Of a stretch of DNA of 64,000 nucleotides, positions 25,131 through 33,285 are shown in pieces. A program made the translations under genes and the position numbers. Position 1 is the stretch's first letter; each line of letters starts with the position of its first letter. This stretch comes from Armatimonadetes bacterium Uphvl-Ar1 (GTDB lineage: Bacteria; Armatimonadota; Fimbriimonadia; Fimbriimonadales; Fimbriimonadaceae): the NCBI GenBank assembly GCA_002162075.1, contig CP021423.1, forward strand, positions 1,054,001 to 1,118,000, in the 5' to 3' direction. Under the pieces are notes generated by a model that was given only the letters and a program-made list of their open reading frames with translations, had not been told where the DNA came from and searched no databases.

Positions 25131-27503
25131 ATGCGTGCATGGAAAGCGTTGGCCCTTCTGGGTTTTGGGCTGAGTTCAATTGGTTTTGCGAACACCGGGC
25201 TGGAGCTGGCAACCCAGCGGGAAACTGACCTCAAATTTGATGATCTTTTTCCACGGAGGTCTCATTTTGGTTCGAGTGCTCGGCTCCTCGGTTGGTCGCA
25301 CGACGACCGGTACTTGGCTTACACCTGGAATCCGTTTGGAGTAATCGGAAGCGACCTGTATTTGTACGATTCAAGATCGGGAAAATCGATCCAAGTAACA
25401 ACTCCAGATACATTCAAACCGTTTGATGGCGATATCACAGATGCGCTCAAGCAACACGAAGAAACCCAAAAGCGGTTGGATGAGTGGGAGAAATTGGGTG
25501 ATAAGGAGTACCGAGAAACCCGAGAAAAGTTTGAGGAGGAGCAGCGCAAGAATACAACTCCTCGAAAATCATACGGAGGGCCAAGTGAAGTCAGTTGGGC
25601 CAATGGCAAGCATGAATTTTTGATGACTTATCGGGGCGATATCTACCGGTGGAAGGTGGGCGAAAAGGCTCCAGTTCGATTGACGGATACATCTGATTCG
25701 GAGAGCAGCGTTGAATATTTGCCGGACGATAAGGGATTCGTTTTCCGCCGTGGAAGTGCGGTTTACAAGATGGTCTTTGATTCTCCTCTAACCATTCAAC
25801 TCTCACCATCGCTTGATGGAGGCGTTACTTTTGGTGGATTCTCAATCTCACCGGATGGGAATCGGATGCTGGTTTTTGGTAATAAGAGTGGCCCGCCAGC
25901 TCGTCAGGTGGACTATATCGTTTATCGAGGACGATTTGCTGAAGCCAGGAAAACCAGCCGGAGCGTTGCCGACGACGACTTTACGGGTGAATCTTATGTG
26001 TACCTGTACGACATTCGGTCAGAGACGATCGCGGATAAAAGCAAGAAGAACGAGCCTTTCGAAATTTGGAAATGGAAGGGCGGCGAAGAGTGGGAAGAGA
26101 TTGCTGTGAGTTCCGAACCGTGGAGCAAAGATGGCAACCGATTTGTTTTTGGTTCTTGGGCTCGAGATAAGAAGGAACTCAAGATTCACCAAGCGAATAT
26201 TGTTGACCGCAAGGTTGATGTCATTTACCAGGGAACGAGCAATGGCGAGCACGGCACTCCGGGAATGGCAAATCCGTTCTACACCGCCGATGATCAATCT
26301 GTCGTTGTTCTTCTCGACAAGAGTGATTGGCGTCATGTTCACTTGCTTGATGGAAAAGGCGGCGAGCGTCAGATAACTTCAGGCGCATTTGAGGTTTATC
26401 CTCTGCAGATGTCGGCGGATGGGAAATCTGTTCTCGTCACGAGCTCCAAAGAGAATTTGGCTCGGAGAGATATTTACCGTGTGAGTTTAACGAATGGTGC
26501 AATGGAGAAACTCTCGACCGAACCTGGAAGTCGCACCACACCAGTTTTTGCTAACAAAAGTGACAAATATGGACTGACATTCAGTTCTTGGAATCAGTTG
26601 CGCGAACTCTACATTCACAATGGGAAAGGCGAAGAGAAGATTACGGATTCTCATCGGAGCGATCGGTTTTGGTCAACGGTGAAAATCAAGCCGGAGTTAT
26701 TCACTTACGAGAATCGCCACGGCGACACGATCCATGGGTATCAGATGATTCCGAAGGATATGAAACCCGGTGAGAAGCGTCCGCTTTTCATTTACGTTTA
26801 TGGTGGACCGCTTGGCGAAGGAAATTCGGTTCAGGATGGCACGTGGAACTCGACGAGTGTTATGTTTGCCCAGTATCTGACGCACGTTCTTGGTTACATT
26901 ACGGTGACAATTGACCCGCGCGGTCAAAGTGGATACTCAGCAAAGTTCGGTCGAGCTAACTGGGAGAATGTTGGCGTTGCCCAGACAGAAGACTTGGTTG
27001 ATCTAATCAAGTTTTATGAGGCAAAGGGAATGATTGACCGGAACCGAGTTGGGTTGAATGGATGGTCGTTTGGTGGCTTCCAAACCCAGCACACGATGTA
27101 CACACAACCCGGATGGGTGACGCTTGGCATTGCGGGAGCCGGACCAACGGAGTGGCAAAACTACAACAACTGGTATTCAGGCGGAGTCATTGCAAATGCT
27201 CCAAAAGGAAAGACTGAAGAGATTGATAAATTCTCGTTGACCCATGTCGCCAAGAACTTGACCCATCCTTTGATGCTCCTTCACGGAGTCGAAGACACGA
27301 ACGTGCTTTATCAAGACACCGTGAACGTTTACCGCAAGTTGTTGCAGGCAGGAAAAGGGCCGCTCGTCGAGCTTTCCATTGACCCAACGGGCGGACACGG
27401 TATGGGAGGGGATATGAATACTCGGGATCGCCATGCAATTTATCTGGCATTCATCCTGAAGTATTGGGAAGCCCCGTATCAAAACCGGTCTGCCTTGCCA
27501 TAA
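25131..27503 (+). CDS. Secreted prolyl-oligopeptidase-type serine peptidase (S9)
   Basis: 790 residues from ATG 25131 behind GGGGAC. A Sec signal (MRAWKALALLGFGLSSIGFA) precedes a WD-like propeller (about 30-530) and the alpha/beta hydrolase peptidase domain. The triad is visible: Ser646 in GWSFGGFQ, Asp722 in HGVEDTN, and His756 in TGGHGMGGD. The propeller carries a charged insert near 100-135 rich in Glu, Lys and Arg. It probably degrades short peptides, possibly with dipeptidyl activity, in the envelope. A later ATG is used rather than an upstream start that lacks the signal. Confidence 0.9.
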   Translation: MRAWKALALLGFGLSSIGFANTGLELATQRETDLKFDDLFPRRSHFGSSARLLGWSHDDRYLAYTWNPFGVIGSDLYLYDSRSGKSIQVTTPDTFKPFDGDITDALKQHEETQKRLDEWEKLGDKEYRETREKFEEEQRKNTTPRKSYGGPSEVSWANGKHEFLMTYRGDIYRWKVGEKAPVRLTDTSDSESSVEYLPDDKGFVFRRGSAVYKMVFDSPLTIQLSPSLDGGVTFGGFSISPDGNRMLVFGNKSGPPARQVDYIVYRGRFAEARKTSRSVADDDFTGESYVYLYDIRSETIADKSKKNEPFEIWKWKGGEEWEEIAVSSEPWSKDGNRFVFGSWARDKKELKIHQANIVDRKVDVIYQGTSNGEHGTPGMANPFYTADDQSVVVLLDKSDWRHVHLLDGKGGERQITSGAFEVYPLQMSADGKSVLVTSSKENLARRDIYRVSLTNGAMEKLSTEPGSRTTPVFANKSDKYGLTFSSWNQLRELYIHNGKGEEKITDSHRSDRFWSTVKIKPELFTYENRHGDTIHGYQMIPKDMKPGEKRPLFIYVYGGPLGEGNSVQDGTWNSTSVMFAQYLTHVLGYITVTIDPRGQSGYSAKFGRANWENVGVAQTEDLVDLIKFYEAKGMIDRNRVGLNGWSFGGFQTQHTMYTQPGWVTLGIAGAGPTEWQNYNNWYSGGVIANAPKGKTEEIDKFSLTHVAKNLTHPLMLLHGVEDTNVLYQDTVNVYRKLLQAGKGPLVELSIDPTGGHGMGGDMNTRDRHAIYLAFILKYWEAPYQNRSALP

Positions 27504-27548
27504 GGCGGGATCGGGAACGGTGCGCAGGTCAAAACTGTCTAAAGGGAT

Positions 27549-28181
27549 GTGAAACAACATCGCCGAGGATGGTTTTGGCCTACAGCTGCTCTGATCGCAG
27601 TACTTGGAAATGGGTTTGGGTTGGGTCGCGGCGGGAGTCGCGATGTTCGTCCAACTCCAGCTCCGGTCGTCTTGCGACAAGTCCGCGACCTTGGTGAGCT
27701 CCATTTGGTTCAGCATCAGTATCAAACAGTGTTTGAAATGGAGAGCCACAAAGATGCGCCAGATTGGACACAGGAAGTTCCAGTTTTGAACCGGCTGGCT
27801 TCAAGTATTGCGGAAGGGGCGACGAAGAACGTCGCGCTTGTAACGGTCACCGGGACGGTCGAGGCGGGAATTGATTTGAGCCAAGCAGAGGTTTCTCAAC
27901 GGGGAAATTCGATTACGATCGTCATTCCTGCCGCAAAGGTTTATCCGGCAAATGTCGATGCGGTCTTGCACAGTCAAAAGCGCGGTGTAACGTGGGATGA
28001 TCGAAATCTTGCCTTGAAAGCGCGCCGAGAAGGGGCAAGTCGATTTGAGAAAAGTAGCCGAGAAGCGGGGATTCTTGAGGTAGCGAGGAAGCGAGCAATT
28101 GACCAAGTGACCCGGCTATTTGACGCGGCGGGCCTCGATTCGGTAAATGTTGAATTCAAGGGCGAGAATATTACGTCTTAA
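27549..28181 (+). CDS. DUF4230-like membrane-anchored protein
   Basis: 210 residues from GTG 27549, with AAAGGG just upstream. A single hydrophobic stretch after a basic start (HRRGWFWPTAALIAVLGNGF) anchors it. Block VVLRQVRDLGELHLVQHQYQ and LVTVTGTVEAGIDLSQ, then SITIVIPAAKV, match the DUF4230 pattern of a PH-like envelope domain of unknown function. It is followed 41 bases later by the L,D-transpeptidase gene. No regulation is seen. Confidence 0.65.
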   Translation: MKQHRRGWFWPTAALIAVLGNGFGLGRGGSRDVRPTPAPVVLRQVRDLGELHLVQHQYQTVFEMESHKDAPDWTQEVPVLNRLASSIAEGATKNVALVTVTGTVEAGIDLSQAEVSQRGNSITIVIPAAKVYPANVDAVLHSQKRGVTWDDRNLALKARREGASRFEKSSREAGILEVARKRAIDQVTRLFDAAGLDSVNVEFKGENITS

Positions 28182-28222
28182 TTGCTTGAAGTTGGAGTGA
28201 ATTCTCGCCAAAGATATTGAAC

Positions 28223-28990
28223 ATGAAAGTCCTCAGCATTGGTTTGGCAATTGCAATTACAGCGGTTTCCTTCGCTCAGAAAGGGCCGACGGTCGTGATG
28301 CCCGCGTCAGATTCACTCGTCGGAGTAACGTATGCATCCGTTCCTGGAGCGGTTTACTTGCCGATCGATGAGCTGAGTGAAGAACTGGGGTTGATTGCTG
28401 ATTGGGACACAAAGGCAAAGTCGTATTTAGTCGGATCACAAATTTTCAAAGGGAAAGATGTTCGCAATCTGTTTGATGGCACTCCTATGATCAATGTCCT
28501 TGCCCTAAAAGGTGAAGGAGTTGAGGTCGAATACGACGATGTCCAAAAGGAGATCACGATTCAATCGGGAACTCACTTTGGCGTTATTACGATTGGCGAG
28601 CAGTGGGTTGAAGTGAATTTGAGAGCCCAGCGATTACGGGCTTACCAGGGTGACCGCTTGGTTATGGAGACAAAAATCAGCTCCGGAAAGAAGGGGAGTC
28701 CCACGATTACGGGCGAGTTCAAAACAGGGCCAGAAAAGTCAAAATATCGTACTTCCAGTCTGTACAACGATGCACCTATGCCGTTCGCGATCCAGGTGCA
28801 TGGAAATTACTTTATTCATGGATCTTCGAGCGTCCCAAATTACCCAGCCTCGCACGGATGCGTCCGGATGCCCTTGACGGGACAGAATGCAGCAAAGTAC
28901 TTTTTCGAATGGGTTGAGTTAGGCGTACCCGTATCTCTCAGATATGGGTGGTCGGAAAGAGTCGCTGAGCTTGATCGAAGCTCGGACTAA
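28223..28990 (+). CDS. L,D-transpeptidase (YkuD domain) with copper-amine-oxidase-like N-terminus
   Basis: 255 residues from ATG 28223. Sec signal MKVLSIGLAIAITAVSFAQ. The first domain (about 35-120, GAVYLPIDELSEELGLIADW) is like the copper-amine-oxidase N-terminal repeat used for wall binding. The YkuD domain follows (about 125-245), with LRAQRLRAYQGDRLVMETKI, the HGNYFIHG histidine and the catalytic Cys in ASHGCVRMPL. It makes 3-3 cross-links in peptidoglycan or attaches proteins to it. The 3' end overlaps the last codons of a tiny minus-strand frame. Confidence 0.9.
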   Translation: MKVLSIGLAIAITAVSFAQKGPTVVMPASDSLVGVTYASVPGAVYLPIDELSEELGLIADWDTKAKSYLVGSQIFKGKDVRNLFDGTPMINVLALKGEGVEVEYDDVQKEITIQSGTHFGVITIGEQWVEVNLRAQRLRAYQGDRLVMETKISSGKKGSPTITGEFKTGPEKSKYRTSSLYNDAPMPFAIQVHGNYFIHGSSSVPNYPASHGCVRMPLTGQNAAKYFFEWVELGVPVSLRYGWSERVAELDRSSD

Positions 28991-29160
28991 GCAAATTTGA
29001 ACTTTGCGAAGTTCGGCATTGCGCCTCGGCGACCAAGGAGTTGTCCCAATTTCAGCACGAGTGACCATGCAAACCGAACGAGACGCATAAGGGTCTCCAC
29101 CGACGTGACCAATGCGGCGAGGGTCAAGAGAACTTTAATGACTTTGGCGATTGCGCTCAT
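28987..29160 (-). CDS. Small hypothetical membrane protein (57 aa)
   Basis: 57 residues, MSAIAKVIKVLLTLAALVTS at the start. One membrane helix at about 6-24, then a basic amphipathic part (MRLVRFAWSLVLKLGQLLGR). No strong ribosome-binding site is seen. Its stop overlaps the convergent L,D-transpeptidase stop. It fills the otherwise empty gap up to the nitrilase gene, and the composition looks coding rather than random. Function unknown. Confidence 0.45.
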   Translation of the reverse strand: MSAIAKVIKVLLTLAALVTSVETLMRLVRFAWSLVLKLGQLLGRRGAMPNFAKFKFA

Positions 29161-29207
29161 GATCAGTTAGACGTAATTTTTGGTAATGGGTTGCGAAATG
29201 ATTAGGG

Positions 29208-30068
29208 CTAGGTGGGATGGAACTTCGCTACGGCCCAGTTTCCTCGGTCGCGATCATGCCAATTGCGGACATCGTCACCGTTTCGAGCCAATTCGATCAA
29301 TTCTAAGTCAATGTCGGCGATAGCGATGGCTTCTTGATTGAATGGGGTTTCGGCAAGGATTCCGGTTTCATTGAACGGGGCAACACTTGGGCAGAGTATT
29401 GCGCTTGAACCAAATGTGGTGGTCACGGGCTCTCGCCCTAGTGAGCCGACGAGTGAGGCATGGATCACAAATGTCTGACATTCGACGGTTCGAGCGTGAC
29501 AGGACCATCTCACCCGGTTAAATCCGCATCGGACTTCGGTATAGGCGGGGACGGCGAGAATTTTTGCTCCCGCTTCACAAAGGGCTCGAGCAGCGGGCGG
29601 GAATTCGCTGTCGTAGCAGACCATCGTTCCGAGTTCGAGATTCGGTTCAAGAGTGAGTCCACTCCCACTCTGAATCTGCCACTCAGCAAGTTCCCATTGA
29701 GTCAAGACATTCTTGGATTGTGTGAAAGAGCCGTCCGGCGTACATATCAACGCTGAATTATAAAATGCCTGGTAGACCTCATGGATGTGTGTTCCGGCGA
29801 GAATTGTCACGGAGTGATTTCGGGAGAGGGACTCGAAATGGGCTCGAACTTCGGGGAAATCGGGGGCGAGAGTTCGGGCGACTTGATCTTGCGGAACCAT
29901 ACCTTGGTACGAGATGCGCTCTAAGTCAATGGATTCCGGTAGGACGATCAGTTGAGCCCCGTGTTCAATCGCTTGAACGACCAAATCAGTGCAATGATCT
30001 AAGAACGCTTGGAGATTCGGAATCTCCCGGACTTCCCAGCTAGCGGCGGCAACTCTTAGACTTGCCAT
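29208..30068 (-). CDS. Carbon-nitrogen hydrolase (nitrilase superfamily)
   Basis: 286 residues. The catalytic triad is readable: Glu in IVLPESIDLE (about residue 45), Lys in SKNVLTQWE (about 118), and Cys in TMVCYDSEFPPAARAL (about 150). The preceding ILAGTHIHEVY fits the amidase fold. The closest class cannot be told; the substrate could be an omega-amide or N-carbamoyl compound. The start overlaps the end of the upstream GNAT gene by 13 bases, so the two are probably cotranscribed and coupled, a pair seen in fused GNAT-nitrilase proteins elsewhere. Confidence 0.85.
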   Translation of the reverse strand: MASLRVAAASWEVREIPNLQAFLDHCTDLVVQAIEHGAQLIVLPESIDLERISYQGMVPQDQVARTLAPDFPEVRAHFESLSRNHSVTILAGTHIHEVYQAFYNSALICTPDGSFTQSKNVLTQWELAEWQIQSGSGLTLEPNLELGTMVCYDSEFPPAARALCEAGAKILAVPAYTEVRCGFNRVRWSCHARTVECQTFVIHASLVGSLGREPVTTTFGSSAILCPSVAPFNETGILAETPFNQEAIAIADIDLELIELARNGDDVRNWHDRDRGNWAVAKFHPT

Positions 30069-30661
30069 TCCAAAATTGCTCCCGCGTTGCCGCTCTCTTG
30101 ATCATCCATGTATTCGGGGATTATGCCTTGAAAAACGCCTCCGAGTTTGATTAGGGGGGTGAGAGTGGGATCCGTTACAATGTTTCCAACTACAGCAAGG
30201 GCGTATTGGAGAGGATCATCAAGTTTTGAATGGATAAAGCCAGGTAATCGGCAAACGGTTCCGTACTGCACCTTGCGATCTCGGCAATATTGTAGTCGTT
30301 TCTCATAGAGCAAACGGGCGATGCCCTGTCCGCGAAAATTCGGATGGACGGAGATATCGATTCCGTACATGACATAGCCTTGAGGATTATGGTTGGGAAG
30401 GGATAGGCCGCCCGTCGTCGTCTGCCAGTCCAAGTGGGCATGCCAAACCTCTTCTGTCACCAGCATATTTGTACAGCTCGCGACTATGGAGTTATCGATT
30501 TCTGCGAGATATTGGCCAGCAGGGAATTGAGTGATATGAGCTATGAGGTGCGCATTGCTCCAGAGGAGATCCTCGGGAAATGGCTCGGGAAAGCACGCTC
30601 TTTGGAGGGCGACAACGCCCGAAATGTCGGCATGTGTTGTCTCGCGGATGATCAGGCTCAC
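30056..30661 (-). CDS. GNAT family N-acetyltransferase (coupled to nitrilase)
   Basis: 201 residues from GTG 30661 (VSLIIRETTHADISGVVALQ), chosen because the longer 5' extension lacks GNAT features. The acetyl-CoA site is VHPNFRGQGIARLLYEKRLQ at about 125-144, with the R-G-x-G-I/A-A motif intact. In some bacteria an identical GNAT-plus-nitrilase pair is one polypeptide, and here they are encoded as adjacent overlapping genes. That supports a joint role such as acylated amine or amide processing, but the substrate is unknown. Inference from context. Confidence 0.7.
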   Translation of the reverse strand: MSLIIRETTHADISGVVALQRACFPEPFPEDLLWSNAHLIAHITQFPAGQYLAEIDNSIVASCTNMLVTEEVWHAHLDWQTTTGGLSLPNHNPQGYVMYGIDISVHPNFRGQGIARLLYEKRLQYCRDRKVQYGTVCRLPGFIHSKLDDPLQYALAVVGNIVTDPTLTPLIKLGGVFQGIIPEYMDDQESGNAGAILEWQV

Positions 30662-30733
30662 GCAACTATTTTGCCGAATTTCATGAAAATGGGCACAGAA
30701 TCTTCGTTTTTGTTGTATCCCAGTATGGGAAAC

Positions 30734-31639
30734 ATGTCTCACATCATTGAATCAATTCAGGCAACTGATCTAGGCGTTGCCGTAGAGGGAGGAGCGAAAT
30801 TTTATGCCGAAAGCGCGAACGGGGCGGTTCGGTCTATCGGGTCTCGGTCGGGCGAAGTTGCTCTGTTCGGCAGCGGAGTTTATGCAACTGAAAGCTTTAA
30901 TGTCCGACCGGCCCGAACCAAGAGCAATTCCGAAGCGGAACTCCAGGGTCTTTGGCTGAGCGAGACTGGGGATTTACTCTTTGCGGCTACTTCGGTGGAT
31001 TTGGTTGCAATCAGTACTTCGACGAAAACTCTTGCTTGGCAATTTGCTCAGAAACGACAATGGGGGTTCTTGCCGAGCATTCCCCAAGGTGCGGTGCTTC
31101 ACGAAAATGATGTTTTGATGGTGTTTTATTCGAGCGGCGAAGTGGTCGCGCTGGATCGGAAATCACGCGTTATTGAATCCGAGACTCACTCAGAATCCGT
31201 GCGGTCAGTTGTTACTTCTGGATCAGTCGGATTTGCAACGGATGGGCATACAATTTGGAAATTTCATGTTGCAGAAGGGTTCGGAAGTCGCAGCAAATTT
31301 GCGTTTGTCCACAACTATGAGATTGCTTTGAGCGGGAATGCGGAGAAGCTTTTTGTGCGGATACCGAATCGCGTTTTGATCTTTGATGCAAGGACTGGAG
31401 AAATTGATCGAGAATGTGAAACTGGCCCAGGATTGCCTCAGATGGCCGTAGATTTTGATGGAACCCAGTGGTCGCACTTGACCGCAGGAGGTTTAGATGT
31501 CCGTGGCATGGATGGAAGCGTTCTTGGCTCAATCCAAAGCGAGGAATTCCCAATTTCTGTTCACCGCAGTTATGCGATGGAGAGCTTTATCATAGGGATG
31601 CGGTCTGGGTCTGTCTATTCCGTGCCTTGGAATCAGTAG
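30734..31639 (+). CDS. PQQ/WD-like propeller protein of unknown function
   Basis: 301 residues from ATG 30734; ATG 30725 is also possible. The sequence shows repeated strand units ending in VYSSGEVVALDRK, FDARTGEIDREC, MRSGSVYSVPW, and AATSVDLVAISTSTKTLAWQ, like a seven-bladed PQQ/WD propeller without the classical W-D pairs. No signal peptide is seen. The product is probably a cytoplasmic scaffold or sensor; no partner is evident. Convergent with the flavoprotein gene, whose last seven bases overlap. Confidence 0.6.
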   Translation: MSHIIESIQATDLGVAVEGGAKFYAESANGAVRSIGSRSGEVALFGSGVYATESFNVRPARTKSNSEAELQGLWLSETGDLLFAATSVDLVAISTSTKTLAWQFAQKRQWGFLPSIPQGAVLHENDVLMVFYSSGEVVALDRKSRVIESETHSESVRSVVTSGSVGFATDGHTIWKFHVAEGFGSRSKFAFVHNYEIALSGNAEKLFVRIPNRVLIFDARTGEIDRECETGPGLPQMAVDFDGTQWSHLTAGGLDVRGMDGSVLGSIQSEEFPISVHRSYAMESFIIGMRSGSVYSVPWNQ

Positions 31640-32298
31640 ATCGTGCAGATTTGTTCCAGTGATTTTCTGGATAGGTCTGGTACTTCGCATGTTGGCGATG
31701 GGTAGCCAACAGGCATGAGTACGAACGGCTTTTCGTTGATTGGTCGGTTGCATATTTCTCTCAAAAAAGTCATTGGCGCTGGCGTGTGGGTGAGAGTGGC
31801 AAGACCAGCCCTGTGGAGTGCCTGGATGAGAAATCCAACGGAAATACCGACGCTTTCGGTCATGTAGTAGTTTTTTGATCGAGTTCCATCGGGAAGAACC
31901 TCATAGTCTTGTCGGAACACAACAATCAACCACGGGGCATCTGTGATGTGCTCTTTGTTGAAGTCAGTTCCAAGGGGGGCAAGCGCGTCGAGCCATTCCT
32001 GGGTGGCTCGACGCTCATAAAATTCTCGCTCTTCAGCTTCCGCGGCTTCCCGAATCTTGGCTTTCAATTCGGGATTATTGATCGCAACAAAGTGCCAAGG
32101 TTGTTTGTGTGCGCCTGAAGGAGCGGTTCCCGCCGAGAGGATTGCGTTTTCGATCACTTTCTGATCAACTTCGTCGGTGGAGAAATGCCGAACCGATCGC
32201 CGAAGGTTTGCAATGGCGTAGTCTGACCTTGCAATTTCGAGCGATTCTGTCGCAGATACTCGCGGTGGATTGTACGGAATCGTGGGCAACTTTGACAT
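31633..32298 (-). CDS. Nitroreductase-family flavoprotein, iodotyrosine-deiodinase homologue
   Basis: 221 residues from ATG 32298. The sequence tracks animal iodotyrosine deiodinase more closely than ordinary nitroreductases: RRSVRHFS at 33-40, the AGTAPSGAHKQPW block (SG at 61-62), and VLMPVGYPSPTCEVPDL near the end. The substrate-lid residues that grip halotyrosine in that family are present as Glu90, Tyr94 and Lys115 with the same spacing as human E157, Y161 and K182. It should bind FMN and reductively dehalogenate aromatic amino acids. Substrate is by homology only. Divergent from a hydrolase gene, 30 bases apart. Confidence 0.85.
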   Translation of the reverse strand: MSKLPTIPYNPPRVSATESLEIARSDYAIANLRRSVRHFSTDEVDQKVIENAILSAGTAPSGAHKQPWHFVAINNPELKAKIREAAEAEEREFYERRATQEWLDALAPLGTDFNKEHITDAPWLIVVFRQDYEVLPDGTRSKNYYMTESVGISVGFLIQALHRAGLATLTHTPAPMTFLREICNRPINEKPFVLMPVGYPSPTCEVPDLSRKSLEQICTIY

Positions 32299-32328
32299 GG
32301 AGAGCAATCTACCTGGTAAACCTTAGAG

Positions 32329-33285
32329 ATGACGGTGGCAGTGGCGGCCCTCGCCCTGATCGTTCCGAGCGGGCGAATGGAACAAATCAATCTGGATCAA
32401 ATTTGCGCAGATGCGGTCACGGCGGCCCAATCTCATTTTCCGGAGGACAAGATAGTGCCCGAAGATATTGGCATTAGCCTCTATTTGGTGAACAGAGCGG
32501 AGAAGTTGTGGGTTCGCGGGGGATTTAGGGCTGATGTGCAGATGTATCCAGCGAGTGTGGTGAAGATGTTCTTCATGGCCTATGCTGCGCACAAACTACA
32601 GAAAGAGGAAATCGTCAGTTCCCCAGAGTTTGAACGAGCGGCATCCGACATGATCAAGGTGTCAAATAATGATGCAACGGGATACATCGTGGACAAGATC
32701 TGCGGCACGACTCCAGGTCCGGAACTGAATGATGCGGAGTTCAGCGTGTTCGCCGAAAAGCGGAGAGCCGTTAACCGGTGGTTTGAATCACTCGGTTACA
32801 AAGGGGTTAATGCCGTTCAACGAACGTATAACGAGGGGCCGTATGGTCGAGAGCGGCAATGGGTTGGCGAGAAGTTCGACAATCGGAACATGCTGAGTCC
32901 AGATCATTGCTCGATGCTTTTGGCGGATATTGCCCTCGGTCGTCATTGGGATCAGCCTCGAGTTGAATGGATGAGTAATCTGCTTAGTCGCGTCAATCCT
33001 CAGGAAGATTTTGAGAAGTCGGACGGTCAGGCAAGGGCTTATATCGGACGGGTGATTCCGGCGGGTACGAAGCTTTATTCCAAAGCGGGCTGGACAAGTA
33101 CGACTCGCCACGACTCTTCGTGGTTGGTTTTGCCCGATGGTCGAGAAATCACCCTGACGATCTTCACGACAAAGGCTCAGAATCTCCAACTGGTGAGCTA
33201 CATTGCGGGCGAGATATTGAAAAGCTTAGGATACGAAGTGAAGCCACCAATGGGTGACCCGGTCATGCCAGTCGTGACGGATTAG
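32329..33285 (+). CDS. Class A beta-lactamase-fold serine hydrolase
   Basis: 318 residues with a short weak signal (MTVAVAALALIVPSG). The active site is Ser76-V-V-Lys79 in MYPASVVKMFF. VSNNDATGYIV at 111-121 matches the SDN loop, and KAGWTSTTRHDS near 250 the KTG element, with Ala in place of Thr. The Glu166 region of true lactamases is not identifiable, so this may be a D-Ala-D-Ala peptidase-like or esterase homologue rather than a resistance enzyme. It overlaps the convergent SIS gene by four bases. Confidence 0.75.
   Translation: MTVAVAALALIVPSGRMEQINLDQICADAVTAAQSHFPEDKIVPEDIGISLYLVNRAEKLWVRGGFRADVQMYPASVVKMFFMAYAAHKLQKEEIVSSPEFERAASDMIKVSNNDATGYIVDKICGTTPGPELNDAEFSVFAEKRRAVNRWFESLGYKGVNAVQRTYNEGPYGRERQWVGEKFDNRNMLSPDHCSMLLADIALGRHWDQPRVEWMSNLLSRVNPQEDFEKSDGQARAYIGRVIPAGTKLYSKAGWTSTTRHDSSWLVLPDGREITLTIFTTKAQNLQLVSYIAGEILKSLGYEVKPPMGDPVMPVVTD

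Noticed and set aside
30434-30733. A longer 5' extension of the propeller protein gene
   Set aside because: It would overlap the divergent GNAT gene for about 230 bases and has no family or signal sequence; the start at 30734 or 30725 is preferred.
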